From: Vicia villosa
Lineage: Eukaryota; Streptophyta; Magnoliopsida; Fabales; Fabaceae
Length of the DNA: 64,000 nt
NCBI RefSeq assembly: GCF_029867415.1
Contig: NW_026705578.1
Location: forward strand, 434,001 to 498,000
Direction: 5' to 3'
In this document: positions 45,143 through 54,805 of the stretch, in pieces
Numbering within the stretch: the first letter of the stretch is position 1
Layout of the letters: each line of letters starts with the position of its first letter
Position numbers and translations under genes: made by a program
Notes under the pieces: model-generated
What the model was told of the DNA's origin: nothing
What the model saw: only the letters and a program-made list of their open reading frames with translations
The model's database searches: none

Positions 45143-48100
45143 TGTAGCAACCTGCCCTAAAATTTAAGATTTAGAGTCACCACCTATTCTGAGGGGCGAA
45201 TAGGAAACCCTACGCAGTTTAAAGATTCAGGGTAAGTTATTATAATCAGATTGAGGGAAGGTGTTAGGCACCCTCAACCCTTTCCTAAGGTTTGTATCTA
45301 AGGTTAAGGCTTATGGCTAAAATATTTAGGATAATAGCTAAAGAAGTGAAAAGGGCAAAATTGAGATTTTAAGTGAATTGAGATTTTAGGGAGGGGGACT
45401 CGCCTTGGTTATCCAAGTGCCTACGTATCTCCTTAGGGAGAATCAGAGTCAACGTAGTTCGGGCACAAGGTTGTACGCCTTAGAATTGATATGATATGGT
45501 TTGAAGGCTTTTTGAATGGCCTATCGTAGTTTTGAAATTGATTTGAAAGGCATTTTGAGTTGCCTGATTAGAAAGGATGAAAATCCGTAGTTTTGGAGGA
45601 GTGTCTTGAATGTTTTAAGTTTTTGGGCGTACAACCCTGATTTAATATGTCACCGTTAGATGCGATGATTAATAGATTTGATCATTATAGTTAACAGATT
45701 AATGGGGCATTGCTGGTTACTCTGATCGATAGATTCGATCGTCGCGGGCAGCAAATTGAATTGTATTTTAATTTTGTATATTTTTGCTTTATTTGGATAT
45801 TTGATCAGTGTGACATAGAGAGTCGACCAATTCAAAGGCGGAGTAAAATAGATATTCACCCGTCATTTATCCGTTAAAGGGGAGTTAGAATTGACGTTTT
45901 TTATTATTGGATTTGATTAATTAAATTAATCGATTATTAATCACTGCGACCAATAGATTTGGTCGGAACGAGTAATAAATTGAATCCTAAAACCTTAGCC
46001 AAGTGGTCAATGGGATTGGGTGAACCCTAACGTGTTGATGAACCTTTCTAGGGCTTTTTGTGATTTTTAATATTAATTAAAATTAATTAAAGTCAATTAA
46101 GTCGAATAATCGAAATAATCGAATAAATAATTCTAAACCCCTAATTTACATCTAATCCTAATTATTATTTTAATTCTAATTAAATAAATTAAATGAATTA
46201 AACCTAATTATCTATTTAATCTAAATTAAATAATAAAACAAAAGTAAAGATAAAACCTGGGCGGGTAATCTTGTGCGGCTCATCCTTGATGTACCATGGT
46301 GGACTTCACGTTGTAGAGCGTCAGATCAAGCTATGTGACAATCTGATGATGGAAAGCTGAGGGCGTATGATGGCCATGTGTGGAGAGGCAACACCTGATC
46401 CAGAAACAAGTAATACACAAAAAAACATTGCACCGGCCAAGACTCGAACTCATGTCTTTGAGATTACCAGCAAAACACACTACCGTCCGCACTGCAGTTT
46501 GTTAATTGACATATAACATTCACGAATCAAAATATATCGAACCTAAACGATTAAAAATTTCAAAAGAAATTTGCGCGCCCAGTACTGTTCCTCTTCTCCA
46601 ATGGTTCTGAAACCTTTGCTACGAATTGACTACAAGTCTGCTGCGACTTTCTTGGTGGCCAAACTTGTGAAATCCAAAACTCAAACAAAACGACAATAAA
46701 ATCAAATTTAAAGGCGTGGTTCTATTGCAAATCATCCCCTGAACTCAATAGAATCGTTAATTTTGGCTGATTTCTTCTAAACCTCAACGCCCCCAATTCA
46801 AAGCTTGTATAACCTAGCAATGGTGATTCTTGATACAAGCGATTAAACCATGATTGAATTCCCAAAACGCTTCCATACATCATTGTGAACACAGACATAT
46901 AACAAAAAACAATTTATAGTGCACGAATCGTCACAATCGAAACTATAAAAAATTAAGCAAACCGTGACTTTTTAGGCACTGATTCCGGTCGTGATAGGCT
47001 TCGACCTTGATTGGGGAACGACCACCAAACCTCCAGGAACACGCTTGAATATCCAGAACCCTTTGAATCTCCTCCAAATGCTCAAACCGAGTTCAAAATT
47101 CCCCTTGGCTTTTTGAGTTTCGTATGACCATTCTTGGGCTGCAAACCTTGTTCAAAAGACCCCTTTTGCCTTGTTTATGTTATGGTTATATATTATCACC
47201 AATTAGGTCAACAAAAATTGACTAAATCCCTCTTGAATCAAATATTGGAAAATTGGAGAATAATTGATTATAAACCTTCCAAATTGGGACCAATCTCAAT
47301 CTATTTGCTCCAAATCTTGTTTCTACGAATTTGTTCTCAAATATTGAGTATCATGGAAATTGATTATGATTGGAATTTGTTTTTTAAATCATATCTTTTA
47401 TTTTCCTTTGATTTATTTGAATTTAATCACCTTTAAAATGAATAAAAATTCACAATAAATCCAATAGACCATACAAATTCGTGGCAATGACATATGGACC
47501 CTTTTGATAACTGGAGGAACAAGATTGGGTCATAAAAAGTTGGGCCCTTTTGCAAGAAAATCTATTTTGATCTTTATTTATTTCACATTTTCCATCCAAA
47601 ATCGACCGACTTTGACGAGGCATATCTCCCTCAATTTTTAAGATATGAGAGAGTTCTAGGACTTTTTGAAAACCTCGAGATGTCCTCTATAAGCCACTTT
47701 GGAACATATTTTTCATTTGGAGATTTTATCTTGATGATATGCCCTTTGACAAAAAACTGCTTTCGGTTGACCTTTGAAAAGGACCTATAATCTTTTGTAC
47801 CATGTCTATCAAATGATGCATTTCTGGCCTTGACTTGTGAGAGACAAAGTTGTAGAGACTCAAATTTCCTTCAAAATAGGCTTTGGTTGGGAAATTTTTG
47901 ATGCTCCATGTGAAATTTATGTCCAGTCAAAGTTGAGTTGACTCTCTCCTATAAAAAACCCTAATTTGAACCTTTGCACTTGTTCATTTCTGAGTTTTTA
48001 TTAATGGATCATGATCAACCTTTGATCAAATGATGGATATAACTTCACATACTTGATGTTGACCAAAAGTCAGGAGTTTTGATTGTATTTTGACTATAGT

Positions 48101-48369
48101 TGACTTTTAGGTCAAACTAGTCGATTAATGATCATCTGAGCCATTGAGTGAGCAATCCTTGAAATCGAAGCCTGACTTTTGACATGGAGATGGTTTGAGA
48201 CATATGAGATACCTTGAGATCCATTTGAGGCCTTAGAGATTCAAACTTATTTGATAAAACGCAAACCCTAACTTTGGATATCCTGAATCAGGAGAGTATT
48301 CATTGAGCCAACCCTTGAGCCTTGAATCTTTGATGATGAAATGAGACGGACAAATTTTGGGGTATGACA
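45143..48369 (-). repeat. 5' LTR of the non-coding element
   Basis: 3227 bp, matching 35140-38366 end to end. TGATG follows it. No strong minus-strand TATA box was picked with confidence. Confidence 0.95.
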
Positions 48370-48374
48370 TGATG

Positions 48375-48713
48375 CAGTTGATTCTGAGCATATATAAAAC
48401 TGATCCACTGTACCACACTATTCTTTTTCCCAGTCACCTTGCAGTGGATGAGTTGATCTGAGATGTCTATACAATCAACATGCTTTTCCTCCTCCTTCCA
48501 CATAATCCATATGCGCCCATTTGGGTGGTGATTATAGTTGTCAAGCCATCTCCACTTATTTCCAAACTTGGTTGTAATTCTCTGTGCATTATTTATTTTT
48601 ACTTTGGTATCAAGCAATGCTATACAAGGCAACTGCATAGGGTTTAGATGGGCTACAATCTCAAGGTGCCTAGCCTTTTTATTCAAGCCCATGGTATTCC
48701 ATACTAACATCAC
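48375..48713 (-). pseudogene. LINE endonuclease N-terminus
   Basis: The minus strand encodes MLVWNTMGLNKKARHLEIVA, PCIALLDTKVK, RITTKFGNKWRWLDNYNHHP and GRIWIMWKEEEKHV. This is the start of the AP-endonuclease domain of a plant LINE ORF2; the expected E in the LLETKV motif is replaced by D. The frame is cut by the LTR insertion at 48369. The upstream 48714-48957 is likely the end of the preceding LINE ORF. Confidence 0.85.
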
Positions 48714-48957
48714 GTGATTTTGTCCTCTTAATGTCCTGAGTTTTCCCCAGTCCCCAATATTCCAAAGCCATTACTGTAGGTGATCACTACCTCTGGTTCC
48801 GTTTGGATAGCTTTCCCTTTAATTGAGTTACTTACAATAATCCATCTAGTATCATCCCCTTCTGTTTCCACTTCACCTGGAGGTTCCTTCTGCTCCTCTT
48901 CTACTTTGTTATTTCCTATGACTTCTTTCCTTTCCCATTTCTGTTGTGTTTTCCCAT

Positions 48958-48971
48958 TTATGTTTGAGTTT
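48958..48971. repeat. LINE target-site duplication, right copy
   Basis: TTATGTTTGAGTTT, identical to 32057-32070. Segment copy B resumes immediately. Confidence 0.9.
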
Positions 48972-50125
48972 GAGAGATTGGGTTAAGGATATAGAAGTTA
49001 GAGTTTTCTTTAAGTGCAGTCTGTTCTGAAGTGATATAAGTTAGCTTTTATTGGTAAAATATTTCACCATAGTTGTTTATCTGACGTGGTGAGAGAAATT
49101 TTTTTTTTTCAAATAGAAATTTAGGGACGCACTTTTTTCTAACGAAAAAACTTAAAATTGTTGGTGTTGGAATTTGAAATGTGTCACTGTTCACGTATAA
49201 CAACGGTTGGTACGTTGGACCGTAGTTATATCTGATTTAAAAATAAAAATAGAAGACTCCTAATAAACGTATATTACATTGGTCGGTTATTTAGCTGTGG
49301 TAAGAAATTGTTACAAAATATATTTTTTATTTATTGTCTTAACTGTTTGTCATATATAAATTCAGCCACGGGCCATATCAAAGATTATCTCATTCACATC
49401 TTACAAGTTAGTCGGTTATTACCTTACTTAAACGTTAGAGTGTTAACTTTACAAGTTCGTCACACTTTACCACATCAAAGATTCTTGCCACCGTATCGAA
49501 AGGCTTAAATCCCTTCATTTGATCAATCTCTCATTTAGTGAATGAAACACAATCAAACCCAATTGAACAAAAGTTTCACTTTGTTATATGAGAAATTATC
49601 ATTAATTATCAGAAGAAGAAAAGTTTGATCCAGCTAATATGACTCAATAGATTAACTTCATTTATATAACAAGTATATTGTCTAACTTCTATATAGCTCC
49701 ATCTCTAGTTATATAATACAACAAATAAGAAGAGTTATATTTTTCATTATTAAAACAAATATTTGTATTTTTTTTATTTTAGGCAAAGAATAAAGTTATT
49801 TCTGTAGCAATTAATTTCTACTTCTTAAGAAAATGAAAAACCATACAGTTGCAGTAATGCTATTGTCACTTTTCTATGTTAAATAAATTACATTATTTAT
49901 AATATCATCCATTTATGGATGATTATACTTCTTCTAGACATGTAGTCTAAAAATCCGACTCTATCTTTTTCCATCTTATTTCTCTACTTTTTTGGGTATC
50001 TGTGTGATATATATAGTCCAAATAAATATGAGTTATATTATTATGATAACTGTATCAAATTATTACTGCATAAATAAATAAATAAGTAGACCATTTAATT
50101 CTCAAAATGTTTGCCAAATAAGTAC
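48972..50125 (+). other. Upstream region of DEFL gene 2
   Basis: Non-coding, homologous to 27920-28200 plus 29231-30207. It lacks the copy A LINE fragment: 49185-49205 is the uninterrupted site. Confidence 0.6.
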
Positions 50126-50133
50126 TATATAAA
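50126..50133 (+). promoter_or_regulatory. TATA box of DEFL gene 2
   Basis: AGTACTATATAAAGAACTCGA again, with TATATAAA 67 bases before the ATG. Confidence 0.75.
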
Positions 50134-50192
50134 GAACTCGAAGAAGATTCTTATGCATATTGCTAGAGTTGTAAGAAAATCTTGAAAGAAAA

Positions 50193-50608
50193 ATGGCAAC
50201 GCTCATTTGTCAATCTTTTATGTTGGGACTTTTATGCATTGTGTTGGTTCTTGCTTCAGGTAAGAAAATTAACAAAAAATTATTCTTCAAGGAAAATATT
50301 TTTTATTTTATTTTTCCTGTATATGTTAGGTTTTTTTACATGTCTTGAGAAAAACATTAGCATAGCTCAAAAGTTTGTGATAATTTTGTACATCACTGTT
50401 AACATATAAATATATAGTATAAAAAGGAGTTTTTATTTTGTGAATTTAATTTTTTGTAGCAGGAACAACACCAGATTTGAACGATTTATTACCTTTTCCA
50501 TGCATTGGGCCATGCGAAAATTGTGCCGAATTGTGCAAGAGTAAGGGATATAAAGGTGGAGGAGGTTGTTACTCATCGACTTGTTGTTGTTACTTTCACA
50601 ATTCATAG
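50193..50608 (+). CDS. Secreted defensin-like cysteine-rich peptide, gene 2 (two exons)
   Basis: Exon 1 is 50193-50259, the intron 50260-50462, and exon 2 50463-50608, giving 70 residues. The signal peptide is MATLICQSFMLGLLCIVLVL. Eight cysteines stand at exactly the same positions as in gene 1 (36, 40, 43, 47, 58, 63, 64, 65). The segment TPDLNDLLPF after the signal is unchanged, while residues between the cysteines differ strongly (ENCAELCKSKGYKGGGG against RNCDQWCRNEGYKKGGG). The tail after CCC is only five residues, against 14 in gene 1. The TAGCAG tandem acceptor is kept. The frame and all splice signals are intact, so it is likely functional. As with gene 1, a CS-alpha-beta apoplastic peptide is inferred; target and tissue are unknown. 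Its 3' flank is cut by a repeat 20 bases after the stop, so no clear polyadenylation signal of its own is seen. Confidence 0.85.
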
Positions 50609-50627
50609 AAATTATGCAATCAAGACA

Positions 50628-50840
50628 TTTTACATCGGGTTAAGACCCGATGTGAAAAATTAACATACCACATAGGTTGAATTCAGACGTCTGATGTGAA
50701 AAATATATATGCCATATTTTACATCGGGTTTAAATAGACAGTTTTTACATCGGTTTTCCACTTTACCCGATGTAATAGATAAGTTCTTTCATCGGTTTTC
50801 CTTTTTGTCCGATGTAATATGTTTTCTGCTTTTAATTATA
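50628..50840. mobile_element. Fragment of a CACTA-like subterminal region (ACATCGG repeats)
   Basis: ACATCGGGT-TAAG-ACCCGATGT is a perfect stem-loop at 50632-50653. ACATCGGTTTTCC and CCGATGTAA recur to about 50815 in both orientations. Such inverted clustered motifs resemble CACTA subterminal repeats, but no CACTA terminus or transposase is visible, so the family call is tentative. Confidence 0.5.
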
Positions 50841-51530
50841 TAATAGTTGTTTTTCCTATTTTAACCGGTAATTTTTTTGTACCTAATTTTTCATTTAACT
50901 TTCAAATACCACATTTAGGTCACTATTTTCATATTTCTAATCCATGAAATAAAAATTAGGAATTTTTTTAAGGGAATCAAGTTATTGTATTGTACTTACT
51001 TATTGAACCAATTGAAGTTCTAAAATTTTATAAAACAAATTTAATATTAGCCTTTAATTAACAATGATACTAAAATGAATAGTAAACTACTATACACAAT
51101 TAAGTTTAAATGATTCCCCATAATTTTGAATCATTCCAAGATTAAACATATATTACTTGGACAATACAAACAAAAACCAAATCACACAACTTTAACCATG
51201 AAAATTAATATAAGCATTTGAATTCTTCACATGGATGACTCTGCCGCTCTCTGAAAAAATACAAATAGTTAGTCCATAATTGAAATATTAACAATATTAA
51301 TAAGTACATATCATTATCAATATATACGTTATATATGAGATTCAATATATAAGCATATGAATTTAGAGAACTCTGAAAAATATAAATAGTTAAAAAATAA
51401 GGCAAATAATTAACTATTAATATTAATAAGTACATCTTAGTATAGTATAGATTTAATATATAATTTCATATACATCCAATTGTATGAGTTTACATGGTAT
51501 TTTGTTTAATATGCACAGATGCAATTAAGC
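50841..51530. other. A/T-rich sequence with nothing recognised
   Basis: No credible ORF, RNA gene or terminal repeat. It may be the interior of the element that starts at 50628. Confidence 0.4.
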
Positions 51531-51539
51531 AGAGTATCT

Positions 51540-52012
51540 CTTTTTGTACTTGATTTTGGATCTTCAAGTGAAGAATAACCCGCAACGTTAGGTTCGGAGT
51601 GAACTCTATAAACCTTGGTATCATCAACACCATAAGGCTCCAACCGAAACAAGCTTACCTGCATGTAGTCCACATGAATCCCTTAAAAAAATATATCTAC
51701 AATTGCATTTAAAGTAGTGTCCAAGATTATGTAATCACAAAAAAGACTCCTACTAAGAGGAACTTTCTTGTACCAAAATCTCCAGGATATCAGAACTACA
51801 ATTATATTGTCAAATTTGTCACCAAGCGGTACCAGCCTACTAGGTTAACTTCAACTAAGGTTTTTCTTTTATTTTGAATGTCAGCAATAACATACATTAT
51901 CCTCACCTGGCTTTGTTTCAAATATGTTCCAGATGCAAGCTCAATCTCTAACTCTTTAATTACTATATAAACAACCAAGGGACCTGCATCCTGTAAAAGT
52001 AAGAAGACACTC
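51540..52012 (-). pseudogene. Unrecognised plant gene fragment (one or two exons)
   Basis: On the minus strand an exon begins after TTTTACAG at about 51993 (DAGPLVVYIVIKELEIELAS, then GTYLKQSQ) and ends at a GTGAGG donor or reads through to RIMYVIADIQNKRKTLVEVN. A second coding-like piece follows in another frame (SLFRLEPYGVDDTKVYRVHS, then EPN, to about 51550). It looks like once-constrained host protein, but I cannot name the family. Frame breaks indicate a pseudogene or captured fragment. Confidence 0.4.
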
Positions 52013-52496
52013 ATGAGAAGTACACAGCCACAAGGTGAACCAAAGGGAGTTTCTGTAGTGGATTCTCACAGCTTAGGCCACAACAATTTAAACTTTGAAA
52101 TTTCCACTAAAATGAAAAAGTCTTCCCCATTTCATTTATTAGATAAACCCATTAGATGCTATTATGATGTGCATAAGCACACAATAATTTTAAAAAACCA
52201 AAGGTAACTTCAATGAACATCCAAAAGTAAATTTAGTTTGAAAATTTTTCCTTTCCACCCATAAATATTATTATTTATGTAAACCCATATTCATTTAAAC
52301 TACTTTTATTTAAAATATTATGACCACTTTCTATTTAAACTATTATGACTACTTTTATTTTAACCAAAGGAAATTTGTGTATTTATTTAAACTATTATGA
52401 CTACTTTTTAATCATAAAATGCAATGCAATCACATACAAAGATTAGATAATAAATTGTAAGCACTTAAAAAGTGTTATCACTTAATTAGATCTCTT
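52013..52496. other. No gene seen
   Basis: A/T-rich, with several ACTATTATGACTACTTTTA-like repeats around 52300-52410. Confidence 0.5.
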
Positions 52497-53040
52497 ATTG
52501 AGAAGAGGTGTGGCCATTCCCGCGGATAGCTTAAATTGTATTATTTGTGACACAAGTGAGGAGAATTCGAAGCACTTCTTCTTTTCTTGCGAGGTGGTTA
52601 AGAAAGTGTGGTCGGAGGTAGCCGTTTGGGTGGGAAAAAGCGAGTCGAATGAGGAAGATTGTAAAGTTGTTTTCTTGGATTGGCATAATTTTTTCCGATC
52701 GAAGAAAGTGAAAAAAGGGAAGGAGGGTATGATATGGCTTGCTTGTTGTTGGTCCCTTTGGATTATAAGGAACGGTGTTTGTTTTCGGAAGGATAGATGG
52801 AGCATTAACGATATCGTTTGGAATATCAAATTATTGGCTTGGAAGTGGATATTTTGCGGCAAAATTACTCATCCCAATTTCTCTTATTACGAGTTTGTGA
52901 TGGACCCTTTGTTATTCCTCTCGTAGTAGTAGTTAGTTTGTACTTTTCCTTTTGGTTGGATTTTTCCGTGTTCGGTTGTAATGGGTTGGAGAACCGTTTG
53001 TTCTCCTTTTGTCTTAATAAAGTTCCTCTTGCTTACTAAA
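52497..53040 (+). mobile_element. LINE 3' fragment (zinc-binding domain)
   Basis: The plus-strand frame from 52497 to the stop at 52924-52926 encodes CIICDTSEENSKHFFFSC and MIWLACCWSLWIIRNGVCF, the zinc-binding RT-associated domain that ends plant LINE ORF2. The frame is open. The fragment ends with TTGCTTACTAAAAAATAA at about 53043, like the 3' end of the LINE piece at 29230, so both may be one family. Severely 5'-truncated, about 0.55 kb. Confidence 0.85.
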
Positions 53041-53042
53041 AA

Positions 53043-53440
53043 ATAACTTACAACAGAGAAAAATACTTACTGGTACATGTTTCACAGCCTATATAAATTA
53101 GATCAGGCCTATATGGATTTTGGCACACCTGACAAACAGGTTCCAATTGAGGCAACCTTGTACGCCGCTTCAGAATTATCCTTTTTAGCCTAAAATCAAG
53201 GCCTGAATCTTCACTGTTATTCTTTTTCCATATATACCCCAAGATTTTTTGCGACTACTTTTTGATTCCAGAGAGGAATACGAAGCAACTTTTTCCATGT
53301 TAGATCGACAATCCTTTGCCCTGGTAGATAACAGTATTTGGTTATCACATTTAGGCTTTAGTCCCTTCAAAATTGGCAAGGAGTTGTGTTCATGTCCTTT
53401 TGACAATAAGGGACTGGTTAGAGATTTGTTATTGGTCTCT
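53043..53440 (-). pseudogene. PHD-finger exon fragment resembling PTM
   Basis: The minus strand reads, after some frame breaks, KVASYSSLESKSSRKKSWG, then LDFRLKRIILKRRTRLPQLE and PVCQVCQNPYRPDLIYIGCE (next residues TCT), followed by a perfect GTAAGT donor at about 53062. The C-x2-C...C-x2-C spacing and the PYRPDLIYI motif recall the PHD finger of PTM, a DDT/PHD chromatin-associated factor with membrane segments. Only one exon's worth is present and a frameshift splits it (around 53185-53240). It is probably a gene piece copied or moved here; whether the fragment at 51540-52012 has the same origin is unknown. Confidence 0.45.
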
Positions 53441-53809
53441 TTTTGAGTATGTAATCTGGTATGATAACATTGTTTGCATGTGGTCTATAACTCAACGTCT
53501 GTATATGTAGGGAAAGTTGGATTTATTGAACAATAACCCTCATGACAATTGTCATACCCCAATTTTTGACCCTAAGATCACACATCATTTGCATACCAAT
53601 CATCAATCAAGAAGTTTTAACCTAGATCTCTACTTGTACTGTTGTGCTCAATTCATCTGCAAAGGAATCATCGAGCACCCATGTTTTAGTTTGTATATAT
53701 TGCTTTACTAACCAAAATACCAAAAATATTGCCTTGTGCTCTTGGTTGTTTGTGTTTTGTAGGTACCAAGTCAAAATACCCATCAAAGGAGCATTTTTCA
53801 ACATTTTTA

Positions 53810-53995
53810 CTGTGCAAATCGATTTACATAAGGTGTAAATCGATTTACACAACTGTTTCTGCACCAGATTTGCTTCTGCCATCAGTGCAAATCGATTTGC
53901 ATAAGACAGCAATCGATTTGCATAACTGTTTTTGCCCCAGATTTTGCCTTTTTCAGCCATGTAAATAGATTTGCATAAGGTGCAAATCGATTGCA
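53810..53995. repeat. First palindrome cluster in the Ogre LTR
   Basis: Five or six copies of TGYAAATCGATTTRCA or close variants (perfect copies such as TGTAAATCGATTTACA are self-complementary), in pairs separated by a few bases. Located 240-430 bases upstream of the TATA box. Confidence 0.85.
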
Positions 53996-54235
53996 CCAGC
54001 ACGAATCTGGAAAAATGAAGGCAAATTTCAGCTTTTTGAAGTGTTGACATCATTTGCAAGCATGGGAAGCATGACTTAGTTCTCACATTGGATTTCCTAC
54101 ATCATTTTATCATGAACCCTCATGTGATTGCATCAAGACCATTGGATTTCATTTTTGGCTCCAAATCACTTTTCCAAACCTAATTCTATTTTCCAATCCT
54201 AACTCCAAGCCACAAAATTTCCCAAGCCTAGGTGC

Positions 54236-54243
54236 TATAAATT
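54236..54243 (+). promoter_or_regulatory. TATA box of the Ogre LTR
   Basis: GGTGCTATAAATTGAGGCAC, with start expected near 54268. This leaves a transcribed leader of more than 3 kb before ORF1. Confidence 0.6.
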
Positions 54244-54689
54244 GAGGCACTCCCCTCTTCATTTTTCAAGCTTTGATAGCCAAGAAACTTATTGCAAATT
54301 CTCTCCTCATCTCTTCCAAACCCATCACTCAAAGCTCTTTTTCTTCCACACAAATTAGTGAGTCACATCTTGAACCTCACTAATTTAGAGCTAAACCTCA
54401 ACATAAACACTAGTTTCTTCATCAATTGTGAGAGATCAAGGCTTGTGGTTGTGTGTTCTTGAAGAAGATTCAAAGTTTGTGAAGATTTGGTAAAATTCTA
54501 GATCCTTTACATGATCCAAGATGTGATCCATTATTGTTTATGCTTGATGCACCTTTGGTGCTACATTGATGAGATTTGCTTGCTTAATTGATACATTTCC
54601 GTGCACAAATTGATCCAAGATCACAAGGTGTTTGGTTTTATGTTTAAACAAGTTTTCTTCTCTTTATTTGCTGTTTTTTTGAAAACTGT

Positions 54690-54805
54690 GTTGTGCAAAT
54701 CGATTTACAGCTTGTGCAAATCGATTTACACAACTGAAAACTGCGCAGATTTTGAAAACAGAGTTATGCAAATCGATTTACACTCTGTGCAAATCGATTT
54801 ACATC
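54690..54805. repeat. Second palindrome cluster in the Ogre LTR
   Basis: Four copies of TGCAAATCGATTTACA, in two pairs, downstream of the predicted transcription start and so probably in the RNA leader. Confidence 0.85.

Larger units (their letters stand above)
35140..48369 (-). mobile_element. Large non-coding LTR element related to Ogre/Tat (LARD-like)
   Basis: 13,230 bp with two LTRs of exactly 3227 bp and a TGATG duplication, inserted in the LINE endonuclease. On the minus strand it starts TGTCATACCCCAAAATTTG and ends GGTTGCTACA, resembling the Ogre LTR at 53550 (TGTCATACCCC ... CGCTACA). The primer site (TGGCGACTCTGCTGGGGA) is also close to the Ogre's. The 6.8-kb internal region has no gag, protease, RT or integrase but several different tandem-repeat blocks. 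It must use proteins from an autonomous relative; Ogre-type helpers are a reasonable guess. LTR differences are about 2-3 % in the stretches compared by eye. Confidence 0.9.
32071..48957 (-). mobile_element. LINE (L1-type), interrupted by an LTR element
   Basis: Minus strand. The 3' end with a short A-tail lies at 32071 (read there as TTTTGGAATAAAAAATAC) and the 5' end at 48957. The LINE itself is 32071-35139 plus 48375-48957, about 3.65 kb. It encodes an endonuclease at the 5' side, then RT and a zinc-binding domain. It is shorter than a full plant L1 and lacks a complete ORF1, so it is 5'-truncated. It is full of stops and frameshifts and is further split by the 35140-48369 element. The 14-bp target duplication is intact. 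Confidence 0.9.
31745..50627. repeat. Duplicated segment, copy B (carries DEFL gene 2), split by nested insertions
   Basis: The homologous parts are 31745-32070 and 48972-50627. The 16.9 kb between them is a LINE that itself contains a 13.2-kb LTR element. The left end near 31750 reads AAAAACATCTACAT, the uninterrupted version of the CACTA target in copy A. The right end is cut at about 50627 by repeat sequence of another element. Confidence 0.85.

Noticed and set aside
53644..54086. ORFs encoding CKSIY/KSICT repeats in the Ogre LTR
   Set aside because: They are translations of the palindrome cluster within non-coding LTR.
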